Of a DNA stretch of 64,000 bases, positions 7,962 through 16,425 are shown piece after piece. Under the pieces are notes generated by a model, which searched no databases, had not been told where the DNA came from, and saw only the letters and a list, made by a program, of their open reading frames with translations. This stretch comes from Martelella sp. AD-3 (GTDB lineage: Bacteria > Pseudomonadota > Alphaproteobacteria > Rhizobiales > Rhizobiaceae). Both the position numbers and the translations under genes were made by a program. Position 1 is the first letter of the stretch, and every line of letters starts with the position of its first letter. The DNA lies in NCBI RefSeq assembly GCF_001578105.1, contig NZ_CP014276.1:1-64000 (forward strand), read 5' to 3'.

Positions 7962-8469
7962 TTTCGGCTCCTTGTCCCGCTCCCAGAAAGGCGAGAGATT
8001 TCTCGGTGATGATGGCTGGCGACAGGTCGCAATCGAGCGTCAGAACGTCGCCCTCACCATCCGTGGCTTCCAGCGTTGCAAGCTGACTGTCAAGCAGCGA
8101 GACCGGCATGTAGTGGCCGGGACGGTTCGCCATCCGCGCGGCAAGCACCGCGCGCTCGCCTTTCAGGTGAATGAAACGCAGCTCCGGGCCGGCCAGATAG
8201 CGCAGCAGATCACGATAGCTCTTCTTCAGGGCCGAGCAGGAGACGATCACACCTTCATTGCGCGGCGCCTCCGCGAGCGTCCTGCCAATCACGTCGAGCC
8301 ACGGCATGCGGCCTTCATCGCCAAGAGGAATGCCGACGCGCATCTTTTCCACATTGGTTTCAGGGTGCAGGTTGTCGCCCTCGACGAAGCGCGCGCCGAG
8401 CTTTTCCGCCAGCGCACGGGCTGCGGACGACTTTCCGCAGCCGCTGACACCCATGACCACGATTTTCAT
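7954..8469 (-). CDS. gntK: Gluconokinase
   Basis: 171 residues, normal for the small GntK-type kinase. It has a P-loop GVSGCGKSS at residues 7-15, the family signature EGDNLHPETNVEKM, then GIPLGDEGRMPWL, VSCSALKKSYRDLLR and the NRPGHYMPVSLLDSQ lid region. It phosphorylates D-gluconate to 6-phosphogluconate with ATP in the cytoplasm. ATG 8469 immediately follows the idnO stop codon; a GTG at 8478 inside idnO is an alternative start. The gene order idnO-gntK-dehydrogenase and the upstream palindrome fit an idonate/gluconate operon. Confidence 0.92.
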   Translation of the reverse strand: MKIVVMGVSGCGKSSAARALAEKLGARFVEGDNLHPETNVEKMRVGIPLGDEGRMPWLDVIGRTLAEAPRNEGVIVSCSALKKSYRDLLRYLAGPELRFIHLKGERAVLAARMANRPGHYMPVSLLDSQLATLEATDGEGDVLTLDCDLSPAIITEKSLAFLGAGQGAEND

Positions 8470-8470
8470 C

Positions 8471-9235
8471 TCAGACACTCACGGTGATGCCGCCATCAAC
8501 AGCCAGCACGTGGCCATTGATGAAGGAGGAGGCGGGCGATGCAAGGAAGACGGCGGCGCCGACGAGTTCGTCGACATCGCCCCAGCGACCGGCAGGGGTG
8601 CGCTTTTCAAGCCAGGCGGAAAATTCCGGATTGTCGACCAGCGCCTGGTTGAGCGGCGTCTTGAAATAGCCCGGCGCAATGCCGTTGATCTGCAGGCCAT
8701 ACTTGGCCCAGTCCGTGCACATGCCGCGGGTCAGATTGCGGACCGCGCCCTTGGTCGCGGTGTAGGGCGCGATGCCGGGGCGGGCCAGCTCGCTCTGCAC
8801 CGAGCAGATATTGATGATCTTGCCGCGGCCGCGCTTGATCATGTGGCGGGCAACCGCCTGACCGGTGAAGAAGACGCCGGAAATATTGGTTTCCAGTAGG
8901 CGGTGCCATTGTTCTTCCGGATAGTCTTCCAGCGGCGTGCGGTACTGGATGCCGGCATTGTTGATCAGGATCTCGATCGGACCGACCTCGGCCTCAGTCT
9001 GGTTCACGCCGGCTTCGACAGCCGATTTATCGGTAACATCAAAGACCGCGGAATACGCCTTGATGCCCTTGTCTTCGAAGGCCTTGACGGCGGCTTTCGC
9101 GTGATCCGTGCTGCGGGCATTGACGACAGGTATAGCGCCCTCTTCGGCGAGTCCTGAAATCAGTGCATGACCGATTCCCTGGCTGGAGCCCGTTACAAGT
9201 GCGATCTTTCCGTTCAGCTTGAACCTGTCGGACAT
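8471..9235 (-). CDS. idnO: Gluconate 5-dehydrogenase (5-ketogluconate reductase), SDR family
   Basis: 254-residue short-chain dehydrogenase. The cofactor motif is TGSSQGIG (15-22), then NNAG (92-95) and the catalytic Ser145, Tyr158 and Lys162 (in PYTATKGAV). The C-terminus ends VDGGITVSV. It resembles IdnO/Gno proteins, which interconvert 5-keto-D-gluconate and D-gluconate. The start at 9235 is set by AAGGAG 7 bases upstream. It is the first gene of the operon idnO-gntK-dehydrogenase-EthD-like and faces idnD across a shared palindrome at 9329. IdnO's substrate is the product of IdnD, which supports the assignment. Confidence 0.88.
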   Translation of the reverse strand: MSDRFKLNGKIALVTGSSQGIGHALISGLAEEGAIPVVNARSTDHAKAAVKAFEDKGIKAYSAVFDVTDKSAVEAGVNQTEAEVGPIEILINNAGIQYRTPLEDYPEEQWHRLLETNISGVFFTGQAVARHMIKRGRGKIINICSVQSELARPGIAPYTATKGAVRNLTRGMCTDWAKYGLQINGIAPGYFKTPLNQALVDNPEFSAWLEKRTPAGRWGDVDELVGAAVFLASPASSFINGHVLAVDGGITVSV

Positions 9236-9328
9236 GGTGTTCTCCTTCCCTGTGGGCGACGCGATGGGGCGAGGCTTAAGCCTCGGCGCCGAATTCCCAG
9301 CGCCGTCTCCGAATGTTCTTGACTTATC

Positions 9329-9342
9329 TGTTATCGATAACA
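9329..9342. promoter_or_regulatory. Sugar-acid regulon operator, box 2 (idnO/idnD divergent promoter)
   Basis: Perfect 14-base palindrome TGTTATCGATAACA, 94 bases upstream of idnO and 122 bases upstream of idnD, so one site could control both directions. Confidence 0.78.
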
Positions 9343-9463
9343 TAATCAAGACCAAAATCGGTTCTTGAACAAATTCGTCGCGGCAACCGAACGAGAGGCC
9401 GTAAGGGTCCGGACACATGCTTTCCGTTGTTGCGCGGAGCGAAGCTTACCAAGGGAGGTAGCG

Positions 9464-10498
9464 ATGAAAGCTGCAATCATTCACGCGGCAAAGGATCTGC
9501 GCATAGAAGACATCGAAGCCGAGACCGCCGGTCCCGGTCAGCTGGAAATCCGCATCAGAGCGGGCGGCATTTGCGGTTCTGATCTGCATTATTACAATCA
9601 TGGCGGTTTCGGCGATGTGCGCATTCGTGAGCCGATGATCCTCGGTCATGAAGTCGCCGGCACGATCGCCGCGCTTGGCAGCGGCGTCAGCAATTTCGCC
9701 GTCGGTGACCGTGTGGCGATCTCGCCGTCCCGGCCCTGCAACACATGCGAATATTGCCTGAAGGGGCTGCAGAACCACTGCCTCAACATGCGGTTCTACG
9801 GCAGCGCCATGCCGATGCCGCATATTCAGGGCGCTTTCCGTGAAACCCTGGTGGCCGAAGCCTGGCAGTGCCACAAGGTCGCAGACAACGTGTCGTTTGG
9901 CGAGGCCGCCATGGCCGAACCGCTGGCCGTGACGTTGCATGCGGTTTCGCGCGCCGGCTCGCTTCTTGGCAAGCGGGTTCTGGTCTCCGGCTGCGGTCCC
10001 ATCGGCGCGCTCTGCATTGTTGCCGCCCGCGCTCATGGCGCGCGCGAGATCGTGGTCACGGATGTGATGGACGACGTTTTGCCCTACGCGGAAGCCGTCG
10101 GCGCAAACCGTGTCATCAACGTTGCGCAGAAACCTGAGGACCTCGCGGCCTATGCTGACGGCAAGGGCAAATTCGATGTGATGTTCGAAGCCTCCGGCAA
10201 TGCCCGAGCGCTCGCAACCGGCCTACAGACGCTGGCGCCGCGCGGCATTCTGGTTCAACTGGGCCTCGGGGGCGAGGTCGGGCTGCCCCAGAACATGGTG
10301 GTTTCCAAGGAAATCGATATCCGCGGCTCGTTCCGCTTCCATCGGGAATATGGCCTTGCGGTCGATCTTCTCAATCAGGGTCGGATCGACGTCAAGCCGT
10401 TGATTTCCGGCACCTACCCGCTGGCCGATGCCGTTGCCGCCTTCGACGCCGCCAGCGATCGGTCAAAATCGATGAAGGTTCAATTGGCCTTTGGATAG
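9464..10498 (+). CDS. idnD: L-idonate 5-dehydrogenase (zinc-dependent MDR family)
   Basis: 344 residues of the zinc alcohol dehydrogenase superfamily. Catalytic zinc ligands are Cys37 (GGICGSDLHYY), His62 and Glu63 (GHE); structural zinc ligands are Cys92, Cys95, Cys98 and Cys106. The Rossmann motif is SGCGPIGALC. HYYNHGGFGDVRIREPMILGH is characteristic of IdnD. It oxidises L-idonate to 5-ketogluconate with NAD(P)+. ATG 9464 has GGGAGG 7 bases upstream. It is divergent from idnO and followed by a strong bidirectional terminator. Confidence 0.88.
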   Translation: MKAAIIHAAKDLRIEDIEAETAGPGQLEIRIRAGGICGSDLHYYNHGGFGDVRIREPMILGHEVAGTIAALGSGVSNFAVGDRVAISPSRPCNTCEYCLKGLQNHCLNMRFYGSAMPMPHIQGAFRETLVAEAWQCHKVADNVSFGEAAMAEPLAVTLHAVSRAGSLLGKRVLVSGCGPIGALCIVAARAHGAREIVVTDVMDDVLPYAEAVGANRVINVAQKPEDLAAYADGKGKFDVMFEASGNARALATGLQTLAPRGILVQLGLGGEVGLPQNMVVSKEIDIRGSFRFHREYGLAVDLLNQGRIDVKPLISGTYPLADAVAAFDAASDRSKSMKVQLAFG

Positions 10499-10545
10499 GC
10501 GCAGGCTTCTTGCCGCTGGTGATGCCTGGAAGCAGTATCCAAACA

Positions 10546-10579
10546 CAAAACGCCCCGACCTTGCGGCCGGGGCGTTTTG
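10546..10579. terminator. Bidirectional rho-independent terminator
   Basis: A perfect 12-bp stem (CAAAACGCCCCG with CGGGGCGTTTTG) and a 10-base loop. The stem carries A-rich and T-rich ends, so it can terminate idnD from the left and the converging ABC-transporter operon from the right. Confidence 0.88.
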
Positions 10580-10667
10580 CATGCTGAGAGAGGGCCGATC
10601 TATTTGTTTTACGCAATTCCGGACGGCGAACCGGTGTCCACTTCACCGGGAATTGCTCTGGTGAGAC

Positions 10668-11771
10668 TTACTGGACGCCCCAGATCTTCTTGTATTCGTC
10701 GCGGTAGCCATTGCCCGGATCGAATGTGTTGTCGGGACCGCCGTCATATTCGACATTGTCCTTGGTCACGACGTGGAACGGTGCGATATAGCCGGACCAG
10801 TCCTGACCCGCGAGCGCGCGGTTCATCTCGTCGACAAGCTGCCAGCCCTGAAGGTAGAGCGGCTCTGCGACCGTAACGGCCTGATACTGGCCGGCGCGGA
10901 TGCGCTGATAGGCGCTTTCCGAACCGTCGCCGGCGGCGACATTGACCGGCGCGCCATCACCCGGCAAACCGGCAGCGGCCAGCGACGGACCCATGAAGTC
11001 GAAATAGAGGTCGTTGATCGCCAGCGAATGGGTCCATTTGTCTCCGTATTTCTGCAGCAGCGACGTGGTGAGCTGCGGCATGCGCTGGGATGTTTCGGCA
11101 ATCGGCGTATCGACATATTCGAGCACCGTGCCACCAAGATCTTCGATCTGTTTCTTCATCGCGTCGGCCTTGGCAATGGCGATGGCATAGGTCGAGTCGG
11201 TGAAGATGATGACGCCAGGCTTGCCATCGGCGTCAACATAGGCCCAGTCGGCCGCCGCTTTCGAAACCTTCATCGGATCGGTCGTCACATTGGTGAAGAT
11301 GCCGATATCCGGCTCGGGGCCGGCGGCAGGTGCTGCGTGCCAGGCGACCATCGGAATACCAGCGTCCTTGGCCTGCTGCATGGCCGGGCCCTGTTCGACG
11401 GCATCAAAACCGTTGATTATGATGCCATCGGGCTTGAGCGCCATGGCTTGCCCGAAAGCGGCCGTGCGTCCGGCAATCGAGCCGGCGCCGTCGAGTGTCG
11501 TGACTTTCCAGCCGACCGCCTTGGCCGCTTCATCAATGCCATCGACCACCTTCAGGATGCCGCCATTCTTCATGTCTGCGGCCAGCACCACGATCGACTT
11601 GCCGGATTCGGCCTTCGGGCCGCTTGTCGGCCCATCCCAGGTCGTCACCTGCGATGCATATTTGTCGACGAAGGCTTTCGCGTCGGACATGGCATCGGCA
11701 AGGGCCGGCCCTGCCAGCGCCAGCATGGCGACTCCGCCGGCGAGCGTTTGAATGAATGTTCTGCGTTTCAT
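10668..11771 (-). CDS. Ribose-type sugar ABC transporter substrate-binding protein
   Basis: About 367 residues of the periplasmic binding protein 4 (RbsB-like) group. The N-terminus MKRRTFIQTLAGG followed by a hydrophobic stretch and ALADA looks like a Tat-type or Sec signal peptide. The body contains the two-lobe pattern (SIVVLAADMKNGG, GIIINGFDAVEQ, PGVIIFTD). Start 11771 is taken because GGGAGGAGAAG lies just upstream. It is the last gene of a leftward ATPase-permease-binding-protein operon with operator box 3, suggesting that the ligand is a sugar or sugar acid feeding the gluconate pathway. Confidence 0.88.
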   Translation of the reverse strand: MKRRTFIQTLAGGVAMLALAGPALADAMSDAKAFVDKYASQVTTWDGPTSGPKAESGKSIVVLAADMKNGGILKVVDGIDEAAKAVGWKVTTLDGAGSIAGRTAAFGQAMALKPDGIIINGFDAVEQGPAMQQAKDAGIPMVAWHAAPAAGPEPDIGIFTNVTTDPMKVSKAAADWAYVDADGKPGVIIFTDSTYAIAIAKADAMKKQIEDLGGTVLEYVDTPIAETSQRMPQLTTSLLQKYGDKWTHSLAINDLYFDFMGPSLAAAGLPGDGAPVNVAAGDGSESAYQRIRAGQYQAVTVAEPLYLQGWQLVDEMNRALAGQDWSGYIAPFHVVTKDNVEYDGGPDNTFDPGNGYRDEYKKIWGVQ

Positions 11772-11816
11772 GTCTTCTCCTCCCGTTAAAAACAAGACTT
11801 CCGCTTTCGCGAAAGC

Positions 11817-12854
11817 CTATTTGCGCGCGGCGCGTTTGGTGTCGGCGCCGCGTTTGCGCTGGGCGTAACCCGCAATGCCGATTGCCACCAGAAGCGTCAC
11901 GCCGTTGAACAGCGGTTCGACAAAGAACGATCCGCCGAATTGCTGGATGCCGGAGATACCGACCGCCAGAATGATCACGCCAACCACCGTGCCCCAGACA
12001 TTGACGCGGCCGGGCTTGATGGTTGTTGACCCGAGAAATGCGCCGACAAGGGCCGGGAGAAGATACTCAAGCCCGACACTGGCCTGTCCGATCCTCAGCT
12101 TCGAGGCCAGCAGCACGCCGGCGAGCGCCGACAGAAAACCCGAACTGATGAAGGCGCCGACAACGAATTTGCGCACCGGAATACCGTTCAGCGCCGCCGC
12201 CTTCGGGTTCGCCCCAATGGCATAGAGATAGCGGCCGATCGGCAGGTATTCGAGCGTGATCCACATGATCAGCGCAATCGCAAGCACGTAGAAACCGGTG
12301 ATCGGCAGTCCGAAAACCATGGTGCCATTCAGGTCGTAAAACCCTTGCGGAAGCACGCCCACAACCTGGCGTCCGCCGGTATGCCAGAGCGCGATGGCAT
12401 AAAGCACCGTTCCCGTACCGAGCGTCGCAATGAAGGCATCGATCTTGGCGACTTCGACGAGGAAACCGTTGATCAGGCCCGTCAGAGAGCCGAGCGAAAG
12501 CACGATCAGCACCGCGACCGGCCACGGAATGCCGAACACGGTTTGCAGGCTGATGGCCAGAATATGCCAAAGCACAATGCCGTAACCGACCGTCAGGTCG
12601 ATGCGGCCCGCCGCCATCGGGATCATCGCGGCGAGCGACAGGATCGCAATGATCGCCTTGTCGGAAATGATCGAGCGAACATTGAGCAACGTCGGAAAGG
12701 TATTCGGCAGCATGACCGAAAACAGAATGATCAGCAGCGCGGTCAGGATCACCAGGCCATAGACGGGCAGGAACCGCGCGATCCGCTGCAACAGGGAAAG
12801 CCCCTTGAGTTCCGCTCTGGTCGGTTCCAGAGCGGTTGATTCCAGTGATTGCAT
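11817..12854 (-). CDS. Ribose-type sugar ABC transporter permease
   Basis: 345 residues, the usual size for RbsC/AraH-type permeases, with 8-10 hydrophobic segments. Family strings include AGRIDLTVGYGI, LTGLINGFLVEVAKIDAFIATLGT and LPALVGAFLGSTTIKPGRVNVWGT. GGGAG lies 6 bases before ATG 12854. A basic C-terminal tail (QRKRGADTKRAARK) follows the last membrane segment. It is co-transcribed with the ATPase upstream and the binding protein downstream. Confidence 0.9.
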   Translation of the reverse strand: MQSLESTALEPTRAELKGLSLLQRIARFLPVYGLVILTALLIILFSVMLPNTFPTLLNVRSIISDKAIIAILSLAAMIPMAAGRIDLTVGYGIVLWHILAISLQTVFGIPWPVAVLIVLSLGSLTGLINGFLVEVAKIDAFIATLGTGTVLYAIALWHTGGRQVVGVLPQGFYDLNGTMVFGLPITGFYVLAIALIMWITLEYLPIGRYLYAIGANPKAAALNGIPVRKFVVGAFISSGFLSALAGVLLASKLRIGQASVGLEYLLPALVGAFLGSTTIKPGRVNVWGTVVGVIILAVGISGIQQFGGSFFVEPLFNGVTLLVAIGIAGYAQRKRGADTKRAARK

Positions 12855-12867
12855 GTTTTTCTCCCGT

Positions 12868-14364
12868 TCAGGCCGCTTCGGAAGCGGAGGCCGCTGTGAT
12901 CAGCGCCTGTGTCGTCAGTTGATCGCCCTCCAGGGCGCGCACGATTTGGCCGCGCGAAAACACCAGGGCGCGGTTGCAGATATTGGCGACTTCCTCGAAA
13001 TCCGTGGACACCACGACGACAGCAAGCCCGGCATCCACCGCGCGCGCGATCAACCGGTAGATTTCCGCCTTGGCGCCGACATCGACGCCCGCTGTCGGGT
13101 CCTCGGCAATCAAAAGCTTGCGTCCGGTCGCCAGCCAGCGGCCAACGACAACCTTCTGCTGGTTGCCGCCCGATAGCGCCTCGACCGCGATTTCCGGGTC
13201 ATTGGGCCGCAAACCGACGCTGTCGCCTATGGTCGAGGACAGGGCGGCCTCACTCTTGTGGGTGAGGAAGTTGAAAAGGCTGCGGCCGATAGCAGAAGGA
13301 TTGAGAAACATGTTTTCCCGCACCGAAAGCGACATGGCCACCGATTCCTCCGCCCGGTCACGGGCGATCAGGCCGATCCCCGCCCGCATGGCGGATCGCG
13401 GTGAGGAAAGGTCCGGTGTCCCGCCATTCAGCGTGATCTCGCCGGAAAAGGCGACCGAACCGAAAAGCGCACGTCCGACGGCTTCCTGACCGGCGCCGCG
13501 CAGACCGACAAGCCCAAGCAGTTCGCCTTTATGGATATCCATCGAAACCGGACCGACGCCGGGGCAGCAAAGACCGGAGATGCTTGCGACACATTCTCCT
13601 TGCTCGACGGTGCCCTTGGCGAAAAGCTCATCGGTCTTGCGGCCGACGATCATCTCGACAAGTTCGCTCGGCGTGGTATCGCTAACGGCCGTTTCGCCGA
13701 CAAGCTTGCCGTCGCGCAAAACCGCAACGCGGTCGGCAATGCGGAAGATTTCATCGAGCCGGTGGGAAACATAGATCATGCCGACGCCGTGATCCTTCAA
13801 CGGACGGATGGCATCGAAAAGCCGCTCCACCTCGTCGGCCGGCAGGCTGGCGGTCGGCTCATCAAGCACCAGAACATCGGCATCGGTGGCAAGCGCGCGG
13901 GCAATCGCAACCAGTGCCTTTTCTGTTCTGGTCAGACTTGAAATCCGCGTCTGCGGGTCGAAATCGCAACCGACCAGTTTCAGCGCCTCGGCGGCACGCT
14001 CATCGGTGGATGACCAGTCGATCAGGCCGGAGCGCAGCGAAAAGCCCTGCGCCAGCCCGACATTTTCGCCAACGGTCATCCATTCGATCAGGCCCATGTC
14101 CTGATGAATGAAGGCCACCGGCTGGCGCTGCAGCGGTTTTGGCGGACGGTGCACATAGGGCTCGCCGCGAAACAGGATTTCGCCGCTATCCGGTTTGTGA
14201 ATGCCGGCAAGCGTCTTGATGAGCGTCGATTTTCCGGCGCCATTTTCACCGAGCAGCGCCAGAATCTCCCCCGGGCGCAGCTCAAGCGAGACATCGGACA
14301 GCGCCTGCGTACCGCCAAAGACCTTTGTAATCGCGCGAAATGACACGAGGCTTTTATCATTCAT
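12868..14364 (-). CDS. Ribose-type sugar ABC transporter ATP-binding protein (two nucleotide-binding domains)
   Basis: 498 residues in the fused RbsA/MglA form. The first domain has Walker A GENGAGKSTLIK and Walker B VLVLDEPTASLP; its signature loop is degenerate (ISSLTRTEKALVAIARAL). The second domain has the diverged Walker A usual for this family (VGLRGAGQEAVGRALFG), the signature ALSGGNQQKVVVGRWL and LIAEDPTAGVDVGAK. GGAGG lies 8 bases before ATG 14364. It is the first gene of the operon, and operator box 3 lies 36 bases upstream. Confidence 0.92.
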   Translation of the reverse strand: MNDKSLVSFRAITKVFGGTQALSDVSLELRPGEILALLGENGAGKSTLIKTLAGIHKPDSGEILFRGEPYVHRPPKPLQRQPVAFIHQDMGLIEWMTVGENVGLAQGFSLRSGLIDWSSTDERAAEALKLVGCDFDPQTRISSLTRTEKALVAIARALATDADVLVLDEPTASLPADEVERLFDAIRPLKDHGVGMIYVSHRLDEIFRIADRVAVLRDGKLVGETAVSDTTPSELVEMIVGRKTDELFAKGTVEQGECVASISGLCCPGVGPVSMDIHKGELLGLVGLRGAGQEAVGRALFGSVAFSGEITLNGGTPDLSSPRSAMRAGIGLIARDRAEESVAMSLSVRENMFLNPSAIGRSLFNFLTHKSEAALSSTIGDSVGLRPNDPEIAVEALSGGNQQKVVVGRWLATGRKLLIAEDPTAGVDVGAKAEIYRLIARAVDAGLAVVVVSTDFEEVANICNRALVFSRGQIVRALEGDQLTTQALITAASASEAA

Positions 14365-14399
14365 CGAGCATTCCTCCCGAACTCTCGAAGCTGATCAAC

Positions 14400-14413
14400 T
14401 GTTATCGATAACA
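14400..14413. promoter_or_regulatory. Sugar-acid regulon operator, box 3 (sugar ABC operon)
   Basis: Perfect palindrome TGTTATCGATAACA just upstream of the ABC ATPase start at 14364. This is the position expected for a repressor site overlapping the promoter. Confidence 0.75.
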
Positions 14414-14665
14414 TAAACGGGTGTCAAGGCGGAAAATGATGAATGGGGCCTGATGTCGATTTTCACGCGTCATGCGGTTTCAACAGGCGTTTCGGAAACC
14501 ATAGAGTCCGATTTTCTGCGCAGATGTGCCGAACAGTGGCACGCAGACGCCCGTCCTCTGGCCGAGGCGCTTTTGTCGATGCCTTTCGAAAATCCCCTTG
14601 CGCAATGGCATCGTTACGAAGGGCCCCGCCGCGGCGGCATGGCGGCAGGCGAGGCCCGGCGACGG

Positions 14666-15085
14666 TCAGATCTTGTCGGCGCCTATGGCTTCAAGAGCGG
14701 CGGTAGCGACTTCGACATCCTGTTCGCCCGTTCCGGAGCCGATGCCGATGGCGCCGGCCAGCAGGCCATCGAAGCGGATCGGAAACCCGCCCTTGAGGTT
14801 GATCACGTCGCCATCCGTGGCAATCGCTGCGGCAGCGGCAAATTCCGGCGCCATGTGGCCCGTCGCGGTGTTGAGCGACGCAGCGGTGATGGCCTTTGCC
14901 CGTGCGGTCTTCATCGAGGTGAACTTCGCACCGTCCATGCGGAAGACGGCCAGCGTCACGCCGCTTTGATCGACAATGACCACATTCTGCGGGACGCTGA
15001 TCTCTTCCGCCTTGGCAATGGCGGCCGTCAGAGCTGTCATCACGCCCTTATGGCTGAGGGCGGTGGCGGGGCGGGTATTGGTCAA
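14666..15085 (-). CDS. GlcG/HbpS-family (DUF336) heme-binding-like protein
   Basis: 139 residues spanning the whole domain: VVIVDQSGVTLAVFRMDGA, ARAKAITAASLNT, then GGFPIRFDGLLAGAIGIGSG with the conserved EQDVEVATAAL helix. Proteins of this family accompany glycolate, propanediol and sugar-acid catabolic genes; some bind heme or cobalamin-related ligands. It lies just downstream of the LacI regulator (35 bases), so the two are probably co-transcribed. Its role in this regulon is unknown. Confidence 0.8.
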   Translation of the reverse strand: MTNTRPATALSHKGVMTALTAAIAKAEEISVPQNVVIVDQSGVTLAVFRMDGAKFTSMKTARAKAITAASLNTATGHMAPEFAAAAAIATDGDVINLKGGFPIRFDGLLAGAIGIGSGTGEQDVEVATAALEAIGADKI

Positions 15086-15119
15086 CTTGAATTCCTTTTC
15101 TTGGCTTTCGGCAAAACGG

Positions 15120-16172
15120 TCATGTGCTTTCGCGCAGAAGCACCTGGTAGGGCGTCAGAATCAGTTCGTCCCCGCCTGGGTCGTCGCCCCCCAGTTCGCG
15201 CAGTAATTTCTGGGCGGCAAAGCGCCCGATATCGCGACAACCGACATTTACCGTGGAAATGCGCGGATGGCAGAAGGCGGAAATCTCGTAATCGCCAAAA
15301 CCGGCGATCGCAATATCGTCCGGCACCTTGATGCCGCGTCGCTGGCATTCCATCAAGGCGCCGAAGGCAGAAAGGTCGGAGACGCAGATCACCGCCTCTG
15401 TATCCGGCCAGCGTTCAAGCATCGAAACGATGGCCTGCGCGCCCTGTTCGATCGAAATTGGCGGTACGCCGAAAGAGATCATCCGTCCGGGTTCAAGACC
15501 CAGCTCCTTGATTGCATTGAGAAAGCCCGACCGGCGTATGTTGCCGCGCGTATCGCGGGTTGTTGTGCCGCCGATATAGCCAAACTTCCGGTACCCCTTG
15601 GCAGCAAGCGCCTTCACCATGTCGCTCATCACCGCGCTGTTGGAAAAACCGACTACGCTGTCGATCGGGTCTTCGGGGATTTCCCAGGTCTCGATCACCG
15701 GAATGCCTGAATTGACGAGCATGCGTCTGGCGCTGGGCGTATGCGTGCTGTCAGTCAGGATAATGCCTTCCGGTCGGCGCTGCAGCATGGACTGGATCAA
15801 CTGCTCTTCTTTTTTCTCGGAATAGTCTGTGTAACCCAGCAGAAGCTGCAGACCCGAACCTTCAAGCGCTTCGGTAATGCCGCGCGCTGTTTCAGAGAAG
15901 TTCGAATTGTTGATCGATGGCACAAGCGCGGCCACAAAACCGGTCTTGCGCGAGGAGAGAGAGCCGGCCGACTGATCGAGAACATAGCCAAGCTGATCGA
16001 CGGCGGCGAGAATACGTTGCCGTGTTTCCTTCGAGACATGGCTGTCTTTTTTCAACGCCCGAGAGACTGTCATCGTTGAAACGCCGGATAGCCGTGCGAC
16101 ATCCGCCATGGTTGGCGCGCTTTGCGGGCGCTGCGGATTACTCTGGCTTTTTTTCGTTTTGCCTGGTGCCAA
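15120..16172 (-). CDS. LacI-family transcriptional regulator of the sugar-acid regulon
   Basis: About 350 residues. A short basic leader (KTKKSQSNPQRPQ) precedes the helix-turn-helix (TMADVARLSGVSTMTVSRAL) and hinge helix, then a periplasmic-binding-type effector domain (GFVAALVPSINNSNFSE through FGDYEISAFCHPRISTVNV). Its length and domain order match GntR/IdnR-type LacI regulators. The start is uncertain: no good ATG exists, so TTG 16172 with GGGGA upstream is chosen; ATG 16109 would cut into the helix-turn-helix. Five matching palindromes in the neighbourhood are its likely targets. GlcG-like follows it. Confidence 0.85.
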   Translation of the reverse strand: MAPGKTKKSQSNPQRPQSAPTMADVARLSGVSTMTVSRALKKDSHVSKETRQRILAAVDQLGYVLDQSAGSLSSRKTGFVAALVPSINNSNFSETARGITEALEGSGLQLLLGYTDYSEKKEEQLIQSMLQRRPEGIILTDSTHTPSARRMLVNSGIPVIETWEIPEDPIDSVVGFSNSAVMSDMVKALAAKGYRKFGYIGGTTTRDTRGNIRRSGFLNAIKELGLEPGRMISFGVPPISIEQGAQAIVSMLERWPDTEAVICVSDLSAFGALMECQRRGIKVPDDIAIAGFGDYEISAFCHPRISTVNVGCRDIGRFAAQKLLRELGGDDPGGDELILTPYQVLLREST

Positions 16173-16362
16173 TTTCAGTCCCCGTCGAACGGTCCTCCTG
16201 CCCTCCAGCCAGAAAATCGGTCGCCGACCGCTCAGGTCTTTCTCTGGTCCCGGCAATGGGCAGGTGTCAATATTGCGTGTTCTCTTCCCCCAGAAGTTGT
16301 CGAATCCTTTTGTTCGGCATTCGCAGCTTGACAGGGCTTGGTCTTGACGTCCATAACACATC

Positions 16363-16376
16363 TGTTATCGATATCA
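16363..16376. promoter_or_regulatory. Sugar-acid regulon operator, box 4 (gluconolactonase-like gene / regulator)
   Basis: TGTTATCGATATCA, one base off the perfect palindrome. It lies 49 bases before the SMP-30 gene start and about 190 bases upstream of the divergent LacI gene. Confidence 0.65.
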
Positions 16377-16425
16377 TAGACGTTTCTCGCAGTCGCGTCG
16401 GGAATGCAGCTTTTGGGAGGGAGCC

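Noticed and set aside
12909-13265. Rightward ORFs antisense to the ABC ATPase
   Set aside because: Typical GC-rich antisense shadows; the minus-strand protein has all expected motifs.
14453-15331. Long rightward ORF over the GlcG-like gene
   Set aside because: Mostly antisense to a clear DUF336 gene; only the first 60 codons are outside it and they resemble no family.
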